Source: an uncultured Chromatiaceae bacterium
GTDB lineage: Bacteria > Pseudomonadota > Gammaproteobacteria > Enterobacterales > Alteromonadaceae
Assembly (NCBI GenBank): GCA_946482325.1
Contig: CAMLRA010000001.1
Location: 1-64,000 of the forward strand
Length of the DNA stretch: 64,000 bases
Reading direction: 5' to 3'
Each line of letters begins with the position of its first letter. Position 1 is the first letter of the stretch. This document shows, piece by piece, positions 28,122 to 36,613 of this stretch. The position numbers and the translations under genes were made by a program. The notes under the pieces are model-generated. The model did no database searches. It worked only from the letters and a program-made list of their open reading frames with translations, and had not been told where the DNA came from.

Positions 28122-29536
28122 ACATCAGACCCAATCTTTTGCGCCCGACTCTGGTCCGGCGGGTCACGCTGGCACTGCTGGCCGCTTCTGTGCTGGTCTG
28201 GCTCGCGCTGATGGCGTTTTATTACTGGCAGGAAAGCGGCGAACCAGCCGCTGTGGCCCGGCAACAACAACGTGGTGAGGCGATCCTGGCGGTGCTCAGC
28301 CGAATCGATGATGCTGACGGTGCGCGTCAGGCTGCCGCTTTATACGCCGATTTATTTAACAGTGTGTACCTGCATGCCGGTATCCCTCAACAATTTGTGC
28401 TGCAGCTAACTGACCGGAAGGGCCAATCTATTTACCGCACGCCGGGGACGACCAGCGACAAACTCAGCACTGCGGACGCCGGCCGGGTGCACCTCGACGG
28501 CACTGCCTACCAGGTATATCGCGGCCACAGCTCAGAATGGACGCTGTTGCTCGCCGAGCCTGCTCCGCCCCCGGGATTATTGCTGGCCAAATTAAGCAGC
28601 AATCTGAGTGTGTCGATGCTGATCTCTGTGCCGCTGTTGTTACTGCCGGTCTGGTTTGCCGTGGCCCGTGGTCTGCGTCCGCTACAGCAGCTGTCGGACA
28701 GCATCGCGGCACGGGGGCCGGATGATTTGCAGCCACTGGCGCTGGATGTGACTTATGCCGAACTGTCGCCGCTGCGCACTGCACTAAACCGGCTGTTTAG
28801 TCAGCTCAGAGTGCGGATCGGGCGGGAACATAGTTTTGTGCAGGATGCTGCGCATGAACTGAAAACGCCGCTGGCGGTGATCGCTGCACAGGCCCATGTC
28901 TTGATCCGGGCCAGCGATGCGCCGGCCAGACAGGCAGCGGGGCAGCAGCTGGAGCAGGCGATAGCCCGGGCCTCACATCTGATTGAGCAGTTGCTGGATT
29001 TAGCCCGCGTTGACAGCGCAACTGCTGCACCTGTTGTGCAGCTGGATTTAGCGCACAACCTGCGTCAGGCCATCGCCAATCTGGTGCCAGCGGCGCTTGC
29101 GCGCAATATCGAGCTGGCCCTGGACGCACCGGACCAGTTGTCTTATCCCATCGACCCGTTAGCCTGGCAGTCTGTGGTGCAGAATCTGCTCAGCAATGCC
29201 ATCCGCTACGGCCGTGATCATGGCTCAGTGGAAGTCAGTCTCAGCCTGCAACCCATCACAGATCCCACAGTGCTGCGGCTGAGCGTCGCCGACGACGGTC
29301 CTGGTATCACAGCCGCAGAGCAGGCGCTGGTATTTGAACGTTTTTACCGTGTCGCCGGCAGCGATATCCCGGGTTCCGGCCTGGGTCTGGCGATTGTGAC
29401 CCAGGCCGTAGCCAGTATGCATGGCCAACTGCGACTGGAACCAGGCCTCGGTGGCGCTGGTTGTTGTTTTGTTGTTGAACTACCACTCGGCACCGGTCCA
29501 CACAACCCCGCCGAGACCCACACTGCGGAGACCTGA
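28118..29536 (+). CDS. Sensor histidine kinase
   Basis: 472-aa membrane kinase. Two membrane helices (about 18-36 and 165-183) flank a periplasmic domain of about 125 residues; a short HAMP-like linker follows, then the H-box with H246 (QDAAHELKTPLAV), N-box (VVQNLLSNAIRYG), G1 (DDGPGI) and G2 (GSGLGLAIV). It is the QseC/PmrB-type partner of the response regulator with which it overlaps. The signal is unknown. Confidence 0.93.
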   Translation: MNIRPNLLRPTLVRRVTLALLAASVLVWLALMAFYYWQESGEPAAVARQQQRGEAILAVLSRIDDADGARQAAALYADLFNSVYLHAGIPQQFVLQLTDRKGQSIYRTPGTTSDKLSTADAGRVHLDGTAYQVYRGHSSEWTLLLAEPAPPPGLLLAKLSSNLSVSMLISVPLLLLPVWFAVARGLRPLQQLSDSIAARGPDDLQPLALDVTYAELSPLRTALNRLFSQLRVRIGREHSFVQDAAHELKTPLAVIAAQAHVLIRASDAPARQAAGQQLEQAIARASHLIEQLLDLARVDSATAAPVVQLDLAHNLRQAIANLVPAALARNIELALDAPDQLSYPIDPLAWQSVVQNLLSNAIRYGRDHGSVEVSLSLQPITDPTVLRLSVADDGPGITAAEQALVFERFYRVAGSDIPGSGLGLAIVTQAVASMHGQLRLEPGLGGAGCCFVVELPLGTGPHNPAETHTAET

Positions 29537-29538
29537 AT

Positions 29539-30624
29539 ATGTCAGTACAACCCTTTTCGGCAGCAGCCGCTGGAGCCAAGCCCAAGCGTAGTCTTGGCAA
29601 AAAAATTCTGCGCTGGAGCCTGATTAGCCTCGCGGCGCTGGTGTTACTGGCCGGCGCCATTGTCGCTTTGTTGTATCAGCAAGCGCTGCAAACAGAAAAA
29701 CCAGTCGGCTTTCAGGCAGTTCAGGTCCGCAGCAACAGCACCGATGCCATGGTGATGGGGATCTGGTATCCCACGAATGCCGAAGTTTCGGCGCAATGGC
29801 TGGGTACACAGTTTATGCAGGTTGCTGCTAATGGCCCGGTCGTAGGCCAGCAGTTACCGCTGATTGTGATTTCACATGGCACCGGCGGCGGTCTGCTCAG
29901 CCACGCCGATTTGGCAATGGCGTTAGCGTCCGCCGGGTATGTGGTGGCAGCACCGATGCACAGCGACAACTATCTGGACCAAAGTTCGGTGGGCAGCCCG
30001 GCTTATTTTTCTGGCCGCACGGCACAGCTGCGCAGCGCCATTGATTACATGTTGCAAAACTGGTCAGCAAAAACACAGCTGAATACCGGGCGAGTCGGCG
30101 TTTATGGTTTTTCCATCGGCGCCTTTACTGCCCTGACCGCTGCCGGGGCGCAGCCGGATTTACGCGGTGTTGCCGGCTATTGCGGCAAAAACCAGGAATT
30201 TGCCTGTGATTTGCTGCGCCAATCGAAGTCATTTTTACTTGGCACCGATTTCCCGGACGGCTTCGATCAGTTCAGCACAGACGGACGGATTAAAGCGTTG
30301 GTATTGGCCGCGCCCGGTTTAGGTTTTAGCTTCAGCGGCCCGACGGCGCTGAGTCAGGTCGATGTGCCGGTACAGTTATGGCAAGGGGAACAGGACGACA
30401 CAGTGCCGGATGCCAGCAACGCCAAAGTGATCCGCGACCAGCTTGGTCACAATGTTGAATTTCATCCGGTGAAAGGCGCCGCCCATCTGTCATTTCTACT
30501 GCCTTGTGGCTTGCTGAAACTGACACCATTCTGTGCCGATCCTGACGGTTTTGACCGCCAGACGTTTCATGTCAACATGAACCGGCAGGTCGTTGATTTT
30601 TATAACAAACAGCTGAAAAACTGA
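29539..30624 (+). CDS. Membrane-anchored alpha/beta hydrolase (dienelactone hydrolase-like)
   Basis: 361-aa protein. One N-terminal membrane helix (LISLAALVLLAGAIVALLY) anchors an alpha/beta hydrolase domain on the periplasmic side. It has the oxyanion segment VISHGTGGG, the nucleophile elbow GFSIGAF (Ser), an Asp in the region WQGEQDDTVP and a His in KGAAHLSFL. Such enzymes cleave esters; a PAF-acetylhydrolase/dienelactone hydrolase relation is suggested by SHGTGGGLLSHADLAMALAS. It starts three bases after the kinase stop, hence one operon with the two-component system. Confidence 0.83.
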   Translation: MSVQPFSAAAAGAKPKRSLGKKILRWSLISLAALVLLAGAIVALLYQQALQTEKPVGFQAVQVRSNSTDAMVMGIWYPTNAEVSAQWLGTQFMQVAANGPVVGQQLPLIVISHGTGGGLLSHADLAMALASAGYVVAAPMHSDNYLDQSSVGSPAYFSGRTAQLRSAIDYMLQNWSAKTQLNTGRVGVYGFSIGAFTALTAAGAQPDLRGVAGYCGKNQEFACDLLRQSKSFLLGTDFPDGFDQFSTDGRIKALVLAAPGLGFSFSGPTALSQVDVPVQLWQGEQDDTVPDASNAKVIRDQLGHNVEFHPVKGAAHLSFLLPCGLLKLTPFCADPDGFDRQTFHVNMNRQVVDFYNKQLKN

Positions 30625-30632
30625 GGTCAGCA

Positions 30633-30659
30633 CGCCTGCTGTTACGAAGGCAGCAGGCG
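30633..30659 (+). terminator. Hairpin after the hydrolase gene
   Basis: A 9-bp perfect stem (CGCCTGCTG/CAGCAGGCG) with a 9-base loop lies nine bases after the hydrolase stop, followed by GCTGTTT. It probably ends the two-component operon, although the T-run is weak. It also contains the stop codon of the opposite-strand LytTR remnant. Confidence 0.5.
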
Positions 30660-30836
30660 CTGTTTCAGGCCGCGGACAAAAGTCCGGCTGACTTTCAGCA
30701 CTTTATCGTTCGCAAGCACCGCTTTGTATTCGGAATTTCCGGGCGGTTGCTGCTGTTTAATGTAAGACAGGTTCACCACTGTTGATTGGTGAATGCGCGC
30801 CAACAAATCCGCCAGTCGCCCAAGTTCTATTGGATT
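30642..30836 (-). pseudogene. Remnant of a LytTR-type DNA-binding domain
   Basis: On the minus strand about 64 codons read as the C-terminal half of a LytTR domain: LARIHQSTVVNLSYIKQ, then EYKAVLANDKVLKVSRTFVR and a normal stop at 30642. This matches the R-H-x-S-x-x-V-N and K-V-S-R hallmarks of LytTR response regulators. An in-frame TGA (30837-30839) cuts it from the preceding codons, and there is no start codon, receiver domain or ribosome site, so it is a decayed gene. Loss of a LytR/AlgR-type regulator next to an intact two-component pair is the simplest reading. Confidence 0.7.
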
Positions 30837-30946
30837 TCACAGGTCCAGCATCCGGACTTCAAACACCTGCACCACTTGTTGATTAAAACCCTGACAAACA
30901 CCATGGCCAAACAGAACGACCGCTGACAAATCTGCCAGCCGCTATT

Positions 30947-30974
30947 GATATATAGTATTTATAATACATATAAT
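30947..30974. promoter_or_regulatory. AT-rich element, site a (upstream of galE)
   Basis: Contains TATATAGTATTTATA (30949-30963), identical over 15 bases to site g before tpiA/galM, and GATATATAGTATTT, whose complement is identical to 14 bases of site e. It lies about 20-30 bases before the galE start. Likely operator or promoter of the galactose regulon; the DgoR-like regulator is the candidate ligand. Confidence 0.6.
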
Positions 30975-30995
30975 CTTTTGAAGTGTTTTTAAGAG

Positions 30996-32033
30996 ATGGT
31001 TCAGATGCGGATTCTGGTGACCGGCGGGCTGGGTTATATCGGCAGCCACTGCTGTATTGCGTTGTATCAGGCGGGTTTCACGCCGGTGATTTATGACAAT
31101 CTGAGTAACAGCAGCCGGCGGGTGCTGGACCAGCTGGAGAAAATTTGCGGCCAACGTTTTGATTTTATTGAAGCTGATTTGCTGGATAACACGGCATTGC
31201 AGCACACCTTTGCGCAATACCAGCCGGAAGCTGTGTTTCATTTTGCGGCACTCAAAGCTGTGGGCGAATCGGTACAACAACCGCTGCGCTATTATCAAAA
31301 CAATGTCGCGGGCACGCTCAATCTGTTGCAGCAGATGCAGCAGGCGGGTTGTCAGCGGCTGATTTTCAGCTCTTCCGCCACTGTTTACGGCGACCCGCAG
31401 TTTTTACCGCTGACCGAACAGCATCCGCTCGGCGCCACCAATCCTTATGGCTGGACCAAAGTGATGGTCGAGCAAATGTTACAGGACCAGTGTCGGGCAC
31501 AAGCCGGCTTTCTCGCCATAGCGCTCAGATATTTTAATCCGGCCGGCGCCCATCCCAGTGGCCTGATTGGCGAAGACCCACGCGGTATTCCGAATAACCT
31601 GATGCCTTATGTGGCACAGACGGCCGTTGGCCGCCGGCCCTTTGTCAATATTTTTGGTGATGACTATCCAACGCCAGACGGTACCGGCGTGCGCGACTAT
31701 ATCCACGTGATGGATTTGGCCGAAGGCCATGTCGCGGCGTATCAACGCCTCGCCACACAGACGGGTTACCAGGTGTTTAATCTCGGCACTGGCAAAGGCG
31801 ATTCTGTGTTGCAGCTGATTGCAGCTTTTAGCGCCGCAGCCGGTAAAGACATCCCTTATCAATTCAGCGCGCGTCGCCCCGGCGACATTGCCGCCAGTTA
31901 TGCCGACGCGACCAAAGCCTTGCAGCAACTGGGCTGGCAAACCCGCTATGACCTGCAACGCATGGCACAAGACAGCTGGCGCTGGCAAACCCAATATCCT
32001 CAAGGACTGGAGCCTTCCGATGACAGAATTTGA
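30996..32033 (+). CDS. galE: UDP-glucose 4-epimerase
   Basis: 345-aa Leloir-pathway enzyme interconverting UDP-galactose and UDP-glucose. NAD-binding GGLGYIGSH is at the N-terminus; the catalytic pair is Ser/Thr in SSSATVYGDP and the YxxxK in NPYGWTKVMVE. Length fits the bacterial family (about 338). The first ATG at 30996 and the ATG at 31005 are both possible; AAGAG nine bases before the latter favours it slightly. The gene overlaps galT by 14 bases, giving a galE-galT-galK operon behind AT-rich site a. Confidence 0.95.
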   Translation: MVQMRILVTGGLGYIGSHCCIALYQAGFTPVIYDNLSNSSRRVLDQLEKICGQRFDFIEADLLDNTALQHTFAQYQPEAVFHFAALKAVGESVQQPLRYYQNNVAGTLNLLQQMQQAGCQRLIFSSSATVYGDPQFLPLTEQHPLGATNPYGWTKVMVEQMLQDQCRAQAGFLAIALRYFNPAGAHPSGLIGEDPRGIPNNLMPYVAQTAVGRRPFVNIFGDDYPTPDGTGVRDYIHVMDLAEGHVAAYQRLATQTGYQVFNLGTGKGDSVLQLIAAFSAAAGKDIPYQFSARRPGDIAASYADATKALQQLGWQTRYDLQRMAQDSWRWQTQYPQGLEPSDDRI

Positions 32034-33045
32034 CAAGCCGCACCGGCGAAAGAACCCGTTAACCGGCCGCTGGGTGCTGGTATCTCCACACCGCAACAAC
32101 AGGCCCTGGCTCGGCGCCACCGAAGCTGCCACCACAGACCAGCTGCCAGCCTTTGACGCCAATTGCCCGCTATGCCCCGGCAATACCAGAGCCAATGGCG
32201 AAATCAACCCGGTCTATGACACCACGCACGTGTTTGCCAACGACTTCGGCGCGCTGATACCAGCCCCGACAGGCCAGATGGCAGCCGCAGACCCGCTGTT
32301 TCAAAGCGAAGTGACAGACGGCGAATGCCGCGTCGTCTGCTTTTCACCTGAGCATCATCTGACACTGCCGGAAATGTCAGTATCGGCACTGGTTGCAGTG
32401 GTGCAAACCTGGCAGCAGCATTATCGCGAGCTGCGCCAGCGTTTTGCCTGTGTGCATATTTTTGAAAACAAAGGCGCCATCATGGGCTGCTCACAGCCAC
32501 ATCCGCATGGTCAGATTTGGGCGCATCAGCATGTGTCGACCGAGATTGAGCTGGAAGACCAGCATCAGGCGGCTTATCTGGCCAGCCATGGCAGTGCTTT
32601 GCTGGCTGACTATGCCGTCAGGGAACAGCAGCAACCGGAGCGTATCGTTTGTCAGAACGCGCACTGGCTGGTGGTGGTGCCATACTGGGCGGCCTGGCCT
32701 TTTGAAACCCTGCTGCTGTGCAAAGACGATGTGCAGCATATCGATGCGCTAAACCCGGCGCAGGTGGAAGCGCTGGCGCAGATCTTAAAAGAGCTGACCA
32801 GCCGGTATGACAACGTGTTTCAGTGCAGCTTTCCGTATTCGATGGGCTGGCACAATGCGCCGGCCGACGGAGAGCCGCAGCCACACTGGCGCTTACACGC
32901 TCACTTTTATCCGCCGTTGCTGCGCTCAGCGACAGTGAAAAAACACATGGTCGGCTACGAGATGATGGCAGAAAGCCAGCGTGATCTGACGCCGGAAACC
33001 GCCGCCGCTATTCTGCGCAATGTCCCAGCCAGCCGCAGCTTTTAG
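32020..33045 (+). CDS. galT: Galactose-1-phosphate uridylyltransferase
   Basis: 341-aa enzyme converting galactose-1-phosphate and UDP-glucose to UDP-galactose and glucose-1-phosphate. The active site HPHGQIW is at 161-167, with the nucleophilic His expected at 163; CPLC at 49-52 supplies zinc-binding Cys. The ATG at 32020 has GGAG seven bases upstream and lies inside the galE end, so translation is coupled; a longer upstream frame is only a galE shadow. Followed by galK after 29 bases. Confidence 0.96.
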   Translation: MTEFDKPHRRKNPLTGRWVLVSPHRNNRPWLGATEAATTDQLPAFDANCPLCPGNTRANGEINPVYDTTHVFANDFGALIPAPTGQMAAADPLFQSEVTDGECRVVCFSPEHHLTLPEMSVSALVAVVQTWQQHYRELRQRFACVHIFENKGAIMGCSQPHPHGQIWAHQHVSTEIELEDQHQAAYLASHGSALLADYAVREQQQPERIVCQNAHWLVVVPYWAAWPFETLLLCKDDVQHIDALNPAQVEALAQILKELTSRYDNVFQCSFPYSMGWHNAPADGEPQPHWRLHAHFYPPLLRSATVKKHMVGYEMMAESQRDLTPETAAAILRNVPASRSF

Positions 33046-33074
33046 GCATAGTCCCCTTTTATGAGCCAAATATT

Positions 33075-34220
33075 ATGAGCCAAGCATTCATCGCCACATT
33101 TCAACAAATATACGCCGCGAAACCAGAGGGTCTGGCCAGTGCGCCGGGCCGGGTCAATCTGATTGGTGAGTTCACCGACTACAACCTTGGTTATGTCTTT
33201 CCGGCAGCCTTGAACTTTCGCACCCTGGTGCTGTTCCGTGCCCGCACCGACCAGCAGATAGTGGTGCATTCGCAAAATTACCCCGGTGAATCTGATAGTT
33301 TTTCGCTGCAGGCGCCTATTACCCCTGGGCCGTCGCAATGGGGTAATTACATTCGCGCTATGGCTTATGTGCTGCAACAAGCCGGTTTTACCTTGTGTGG
33401 CGCCGACCTGCTGATCGACAGCGACGTGCCCCAGGGCGCCGGCTTATCGTCGTCCGCTGCGCTGGAAGTGGCCATCGGCGGCGCTTTGAATCAGGTAGCC
33501 GGTTTAGCTCTGACACCGGCGCAAATTGCACTATTTGGCCAGCAGGCGGAAAACCAGTTTATGAATTGCCAGTGCGGCATTATGGACCAGATGATTTCTG
33601 CCCAGGCCAGCGCCGGCCACGCCTTGCTGCTCGACTGCAAAACGCTGGCGACCCAGGCGGTGCCTATTCCGGCGGATTTGGCGCTGGTCATTGTCAATTC
33701 CAACTACCCACGCAAGCTGGTCGACAGCGAATACAACGGCCGGCGGCAGGATTGCGAACAGGCAGCGGCAATCATGGGAGTGGCGACGTTGCGTGATGCA
33801 ACGATGGACCTGTTGCTGCAACATAAAAACGCCATGACAGCGCAACAGTTTAAAAGAGCGCACCATGTCATCAGCGAAAATGGCCGGGTGCTGGCCACAG
33901 TCGATGCACTACAAAACAGCGATATGGCGCAACTACGCCAGTTAATGCAGGCATCACATCAGTCGCTGCGCGATGACTTTGAAGTGACAGTGCCTGCGAC
34001 TGACGGACTGGTTGAGATTTGTCAGGCAGCATTAGGCACTAAAGGCGCAGTGCGGATGACCGGCGGTGGTTTTGGCGGCGCAATTATTTGCCTCTGCGCA
34101 CAACAGGACGTGACGCTGGTGGAGCAGGCTGTAGCAGCGCATTATCAGGCGCGTTTTGGTTTAACAGCAGATGTTTACGTCTGCCAGGCCGGCACCGGCC
34201 TCAGCGTGCAGTTACTGTGA
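33075..34220 (+). CDS. galK: Galactokinase with altered signature residue
   Basis: 381-aa GHMP kinase phosphorylating galactose at C1. The galactokinase signature reads GRVNLIGEFTDYNLG (residues 25-39), with Phe33 where nearly all family members have His (GEHTDYN). The ATP loop PQGAGLSSSAALEV, the catalytic Asp in CQCGIMDQM and the C-terminal TGGGFGG motif are intact. Third gene of galETK. The His-to-Phe change is in the galactose-binding segment and may alter sugar specificity; activity is still expected since the catalytic residues are kept. Confidence 0.93.
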   Translation: MSQAFIATFQQIYAAKPEGLASAPGRVNLIGEFTDYNLGYVFPAALNFRTLVLFRARTDQQIVVHSQNYPGESDSFSLQAPITPGPSQWGNYIRAMAYVLQQAGFTLCGADLLIDSDVPQGAGLSSSAALEVAIGGALNQVAGLALTPAQIALFGQQAENQFMNCQCGIMDQMISAQASAGHALLLDCKTLATQAVPIPADLALVIVNSNYPRKLVDSEYNGRRQDCEQAAAIMGVATLRDATMDLLLQHKNAMTAQQFKRAHHVISENGRVLATVDALQNSDMAQLRQLMQASHQSLRDDFEVTVPATDGLVEICQAALGTKGAVRMTGGGFGGAIICLCAQQDVTLVEQAVAAHYQARFGLTADVYVCQAGTGLSVQLL

Positions 34221-34240
34221 CACCTCAGTTGATAAACAGA

Positions 34241-34256
34241 CCGGGCCTTGGCCCGG
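34241..34256 (+). terminator. GC hairpin after galK
   Basis: CCGGGCC-TT-GGCCCGG forms a 7-bp stem 20 bases after galK, without a T-run. It may partly separate expression of galETK from the esterase gene that starts at 34282. Confidence 0.4.
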
Positions 34257-34281
34257 CATCACTTGAATAACAGGAGTTGTT

Positions 34282-35559
34282 ATGTTGCCAGTGTCTATCC
34301 GGTTTGTCTTGTTGTGCACTTTACTTGGCAGTGCGGCCCCGCAGGCTGCGGAGCAGTTATATCAAGCCATTCCGGCCGATGCCGCGCCTGCACTGAGCCA
34401 GCCCGGCAAGTATCAGGTCGGCGTCAGAACAGTGAAGTTTGCGGTGCCGGCTAGTTTGCAGGTCAGTACCGGTCAGACTTACGACAGACCTTTGACCTTA
34501 GAACTGTGGTATCCGGCCAGCGCCGGTCAGCCGCCACAGGCGGAGTATCAAAACCAGACCCGCAGTGGCAAAAGCTTTAGTATTGCCGGCAGCGCGTTTC
34601 GCGATGCAACTCCGGCCAGCGGCACAGGGAAACTACCGGTCGTGGTGATTTCGCATGGTTACACTGGTTATCGCAGTCTGATGTTTTATCTGAGCGAGCA
34701 CTTGGCCAGTCACGGTTATATCGTCGCCGGCATTGACCACACCGATTCCACCAATGCTGAAATCGACTTTGCCAAAGCACCTTTTGCCGGATTTTTCAGT
34801 ACTTTATATCACCGGGCGCGCGACCAGCAGGCAACGTTAAATTACCTGATGTCGGCGCAAAGCCCGCTGGCGGCGCTGACTAACCCGAGCAAAGCCGGCC
34901 TGATTGGTTATTCGATGGGGGGCTTTGGCGCGCTCAGCACTTTAGGCGCCTGTTATCAATTTCCCGAAGCGATGGTCAAGCAGCTGACCGGCGCGTCACA
35001 ACCGGCGCAAATCGAAGCGCTGCGCACGCAGCTCAATAGCTGTAACGCCGGGCAGGCGAAGGCAGATCCACGTTGGCAAGCCGGCATTTTATTTGCGCCC
35101 TGGGGCGGGCAATATCAGCTGTTTGAGCCAACATCGCTGGCGAAAATCCAGACCCCGCTGCTGTATGTCGCCGGCGATCAGGACGATATTTCCGGTTATC
35201 AGGGCATCACGCAGTTATTTCAGCACAGCGGCAGTGCAGCGCGTTATCTGCTGACTTACCACGGTGCCCGCCACAATATTGCCGCGCATCCGGCGCCAAA
35301 AGCTGCACGCGGCAGTGAAGGCGATTATGGTCATTATGCTGAACCTGCCTGGGATATCCAGCATATCAACCGGGTCAATCAACATATGGTGTTAGCGATG
35401 CTGGATTGTCAGCTGAAGCAAAAAGCCGACGCCTGCCAGCTGTTACCGAGTGGCAACAGCCGCTCAGATGAAGGCAAAGGCTGGCCCGGATTTGCGCCGC
35501 GTTACAACACCGGCATGTCGTGGCAAACCGGTTCTGCTAACCAATCCGCTTCGAAATGA
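34282..35559 (+). CDS. Exported alpha/beta hydrolase, PAF-acetylhydrolase-like
   Basis: 425-aa protein with a signal peptide (cleaved near APQAA, residue 22). The hydrolase core has VVISHGYTGYRSLMFYLSEH, then LASHGYIVAGIDHTDSTNAE, a pattern shared with the PAF-acetylhydrolase isoform II / dienelactone hydrolase-like group, the nucleophile elbow GYSMGGFG, and Asp/His candidates in VAGDQDDISG and YHGARHN. Known PAF-AH relatives cleave acyl esters of glycerolipids. In this galactose-glycerol locus it is a candidate galactolipid deacylase (inference). Its last 58 bases overlap the end of the convergent SMP-30 gene. AGGAG precedes the ATG. Confidence 0.82.
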   Translation: MLPVSIRFVLLCTLLGSAAPQAAEQLYQAIPADAAPALSQPGKYQVGVRTVKFAVPASLQVSTGQTYDRPLTLELWYPASAGQPPQAEYQNQTRSGKSFSIAGSAFRDATPASGTGKLPVVVISHGYTGYRSLMFYLSEHLASHGYIVAGIDHTDSTNAEIDFAKAPFAGFFSTLYHRARDQQATLNYLMSAQSPLAALTNPSKAGLIGYSMGGFGALSTLGACYQFPEAMVKQLTGASQPAQIEALRTQLNSCNAGQAKADPRWQAGILFAPWGGQYQLFEPTSLAKIQTPLLYVAGDQDDISGYQGITQLFQHSGSAARYLLTYHGARHNIAAHPAPKAARGSEGDYGHYAEPAWDIQHINRVNQHMVLAMLDCQLKQKADACQLLPSGNSRSDEGKGWPGFAPRYNTGMSWQTGSANQSASK

Positions 35560-36455
35560 CAGAGGGATTCCGCCACCGCCAGTGGCCGGGATAACTGATA
35601 GATAAACAGATCGCCAGCGGCTGGCTGTTCTGCCAGTTGCCGGGCATCGAGGCCAAGCCGGGATGTGGTGACAAACAATAAATCGCCATGTTCACCGCCA
35701 AGCGCGACGCTGGACGGCTGCGACACCGGCAAGGTCAGCGTCAGACAGACCTGTCCTTGCGGATTGAGCCGCACCACAGTGCTGGTGCCCCACAGCGCAG
35801 TCCAGACATGGTCTTCGGAGTCGACTGTGGCGCCATCCGGCGAGGCATTGTCAGCAAATTCGGCAAACAAACGCGGTTGACTGAGTGACGCAGCCTCGCT
35901 CCCAAACTCATACTGCCAAATCTGATGCCGGGGCGAATCGGCGTGGAACATGCGCCGGCCATCGAGGCTCCAGCACAGGCCATTGGAGATCTGAATATGG
36001 CGTAAATGACATACCGCCTGGCCCTGGCGATTGAGCTGATACAAAGCGCCGGCCTGTGCAGGCTGCGACGGGGTTTCGACCATAGTGCCGGCCCAAAACC
36101 GGCCCTGACGGTCGGTGCGGCCGTCGTTAAACCGGTTGCCGCGGATGTGGCGCTCCGGTTTAGCTAACCAACGCAAGGCGCCGGTATGAGGGTGAAACAG
36201 CGCAAAACCACTTTCTAACGCCAGCACCAACTGATAAGGCGCGTCCGCGCCAACGTTCAGCACACCAAAGCTGCCGATCCGTTCCGGCAGCGCCAGCTGG
36301 TGCACCTGATGCAGATCTGCACTTAACCAGTGCAATAGACCTGCTTCGATATCCACCCAGTAAAAGCGTTGCAACAGCGGATGCCATAAAGCGTTTTCTC
36401 CCAGTACATTTTGTACCGGGATGCGCAGCAGCAATCTCGTTGTGACTGAATTCAT
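35502..36455 (-). CDS. SMP-30/gluconolactonase family protein, probable galactonolactonase
   Basis: 317-aa six-bladed beta-propeller lactonase. Metal-site residues of the family are visible: Glu in LGENALWHP, Asn/Asp in NRFNDGRTDRQGRFWAGTM, Asn in ISNGLCWSLDG and Asp in ASPDGATVDSEDHVW. It would open D-galactono-lactone (or a similar sugar lactone) formed by the SDR dehydrogenase encoded at 40813-41574, in the De Ley-Doudoroff route. The 3' end overlaps the convergent hydrolase gene by 58 bases. A LacI-type palindrome lies 11 bases upstream of its start. Confidence 0.9.
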   Translation of the reverse strand: MNSVTTRLLLRIPVQNVLGENALWHPLLQRFYWVDIEAGLLHWLSADLHQVHQLALPERIGSFGVLNVGADAPYQLVLALESGFALFHPHTGALRWLAKPERHIRGNRFNDGRTDRQGRFWAGTMVETPSQPAQAGALYQLNRQGQAVCHLRHIQISNGLCWSLDGRRMFHADSPRHQIWQYEFGSEAASLSQPRLFAEFADNASPDGATVDSEDHVWTALWGTSTVVRLNPQGQVCLTLTLPVSQPSSVALGGEHGDLLFVTTSRLGLDARQLAEQPAAGDLFIYQLSRPLAVAESLCHFEADWLAEPVCHDMPVL

Positions 36456-36465
36456 CTCAATATCC

Positions 36466-36479
36466 CTGAAACGTTTCAG
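36466..36479. promoter_or_regulatory. LacI-family-type operator CTGAAACGTTTCAG
   Basis: Perfect 14-bp palindrome with the central CG typical of LacI/GalR-family operators. It lies 11 bases upstream of the SMP-30 start and about 165 bases before glpK. No LacI-family regulator is encoded in this window, so the cognate factor must be elsewhere. Confidence 0.6.
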
Positions 36480-36613
36480 TGCCGGAGAATATCAAGAAAA
36501 CGCCGCCGAACATAGCAAGCATTGCACCAGAAATTGGCCTGGCGCCCTAAAAGAATGCAGGCCAGAGCTGCAAAAAACAGTTGCCAACAATCGTTACAAT
36601 CGGCAAGCTAGCC

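Noticed and set aside
30840..30940. Continuation of the LytTR gene upstream of the in-frame stop
   Set aside because: The frame beyond the stop gives a short hydrophobic peptide without receiver-domain motifs, so I could not extend the remnant with confidence.
31819..32019. N-terminal extension of GalT by 67 residues
   Set aside because: It is the out-of-frame shadow of galE; the Met at 32020 has a good ribosome site and gives the normal GalT length.
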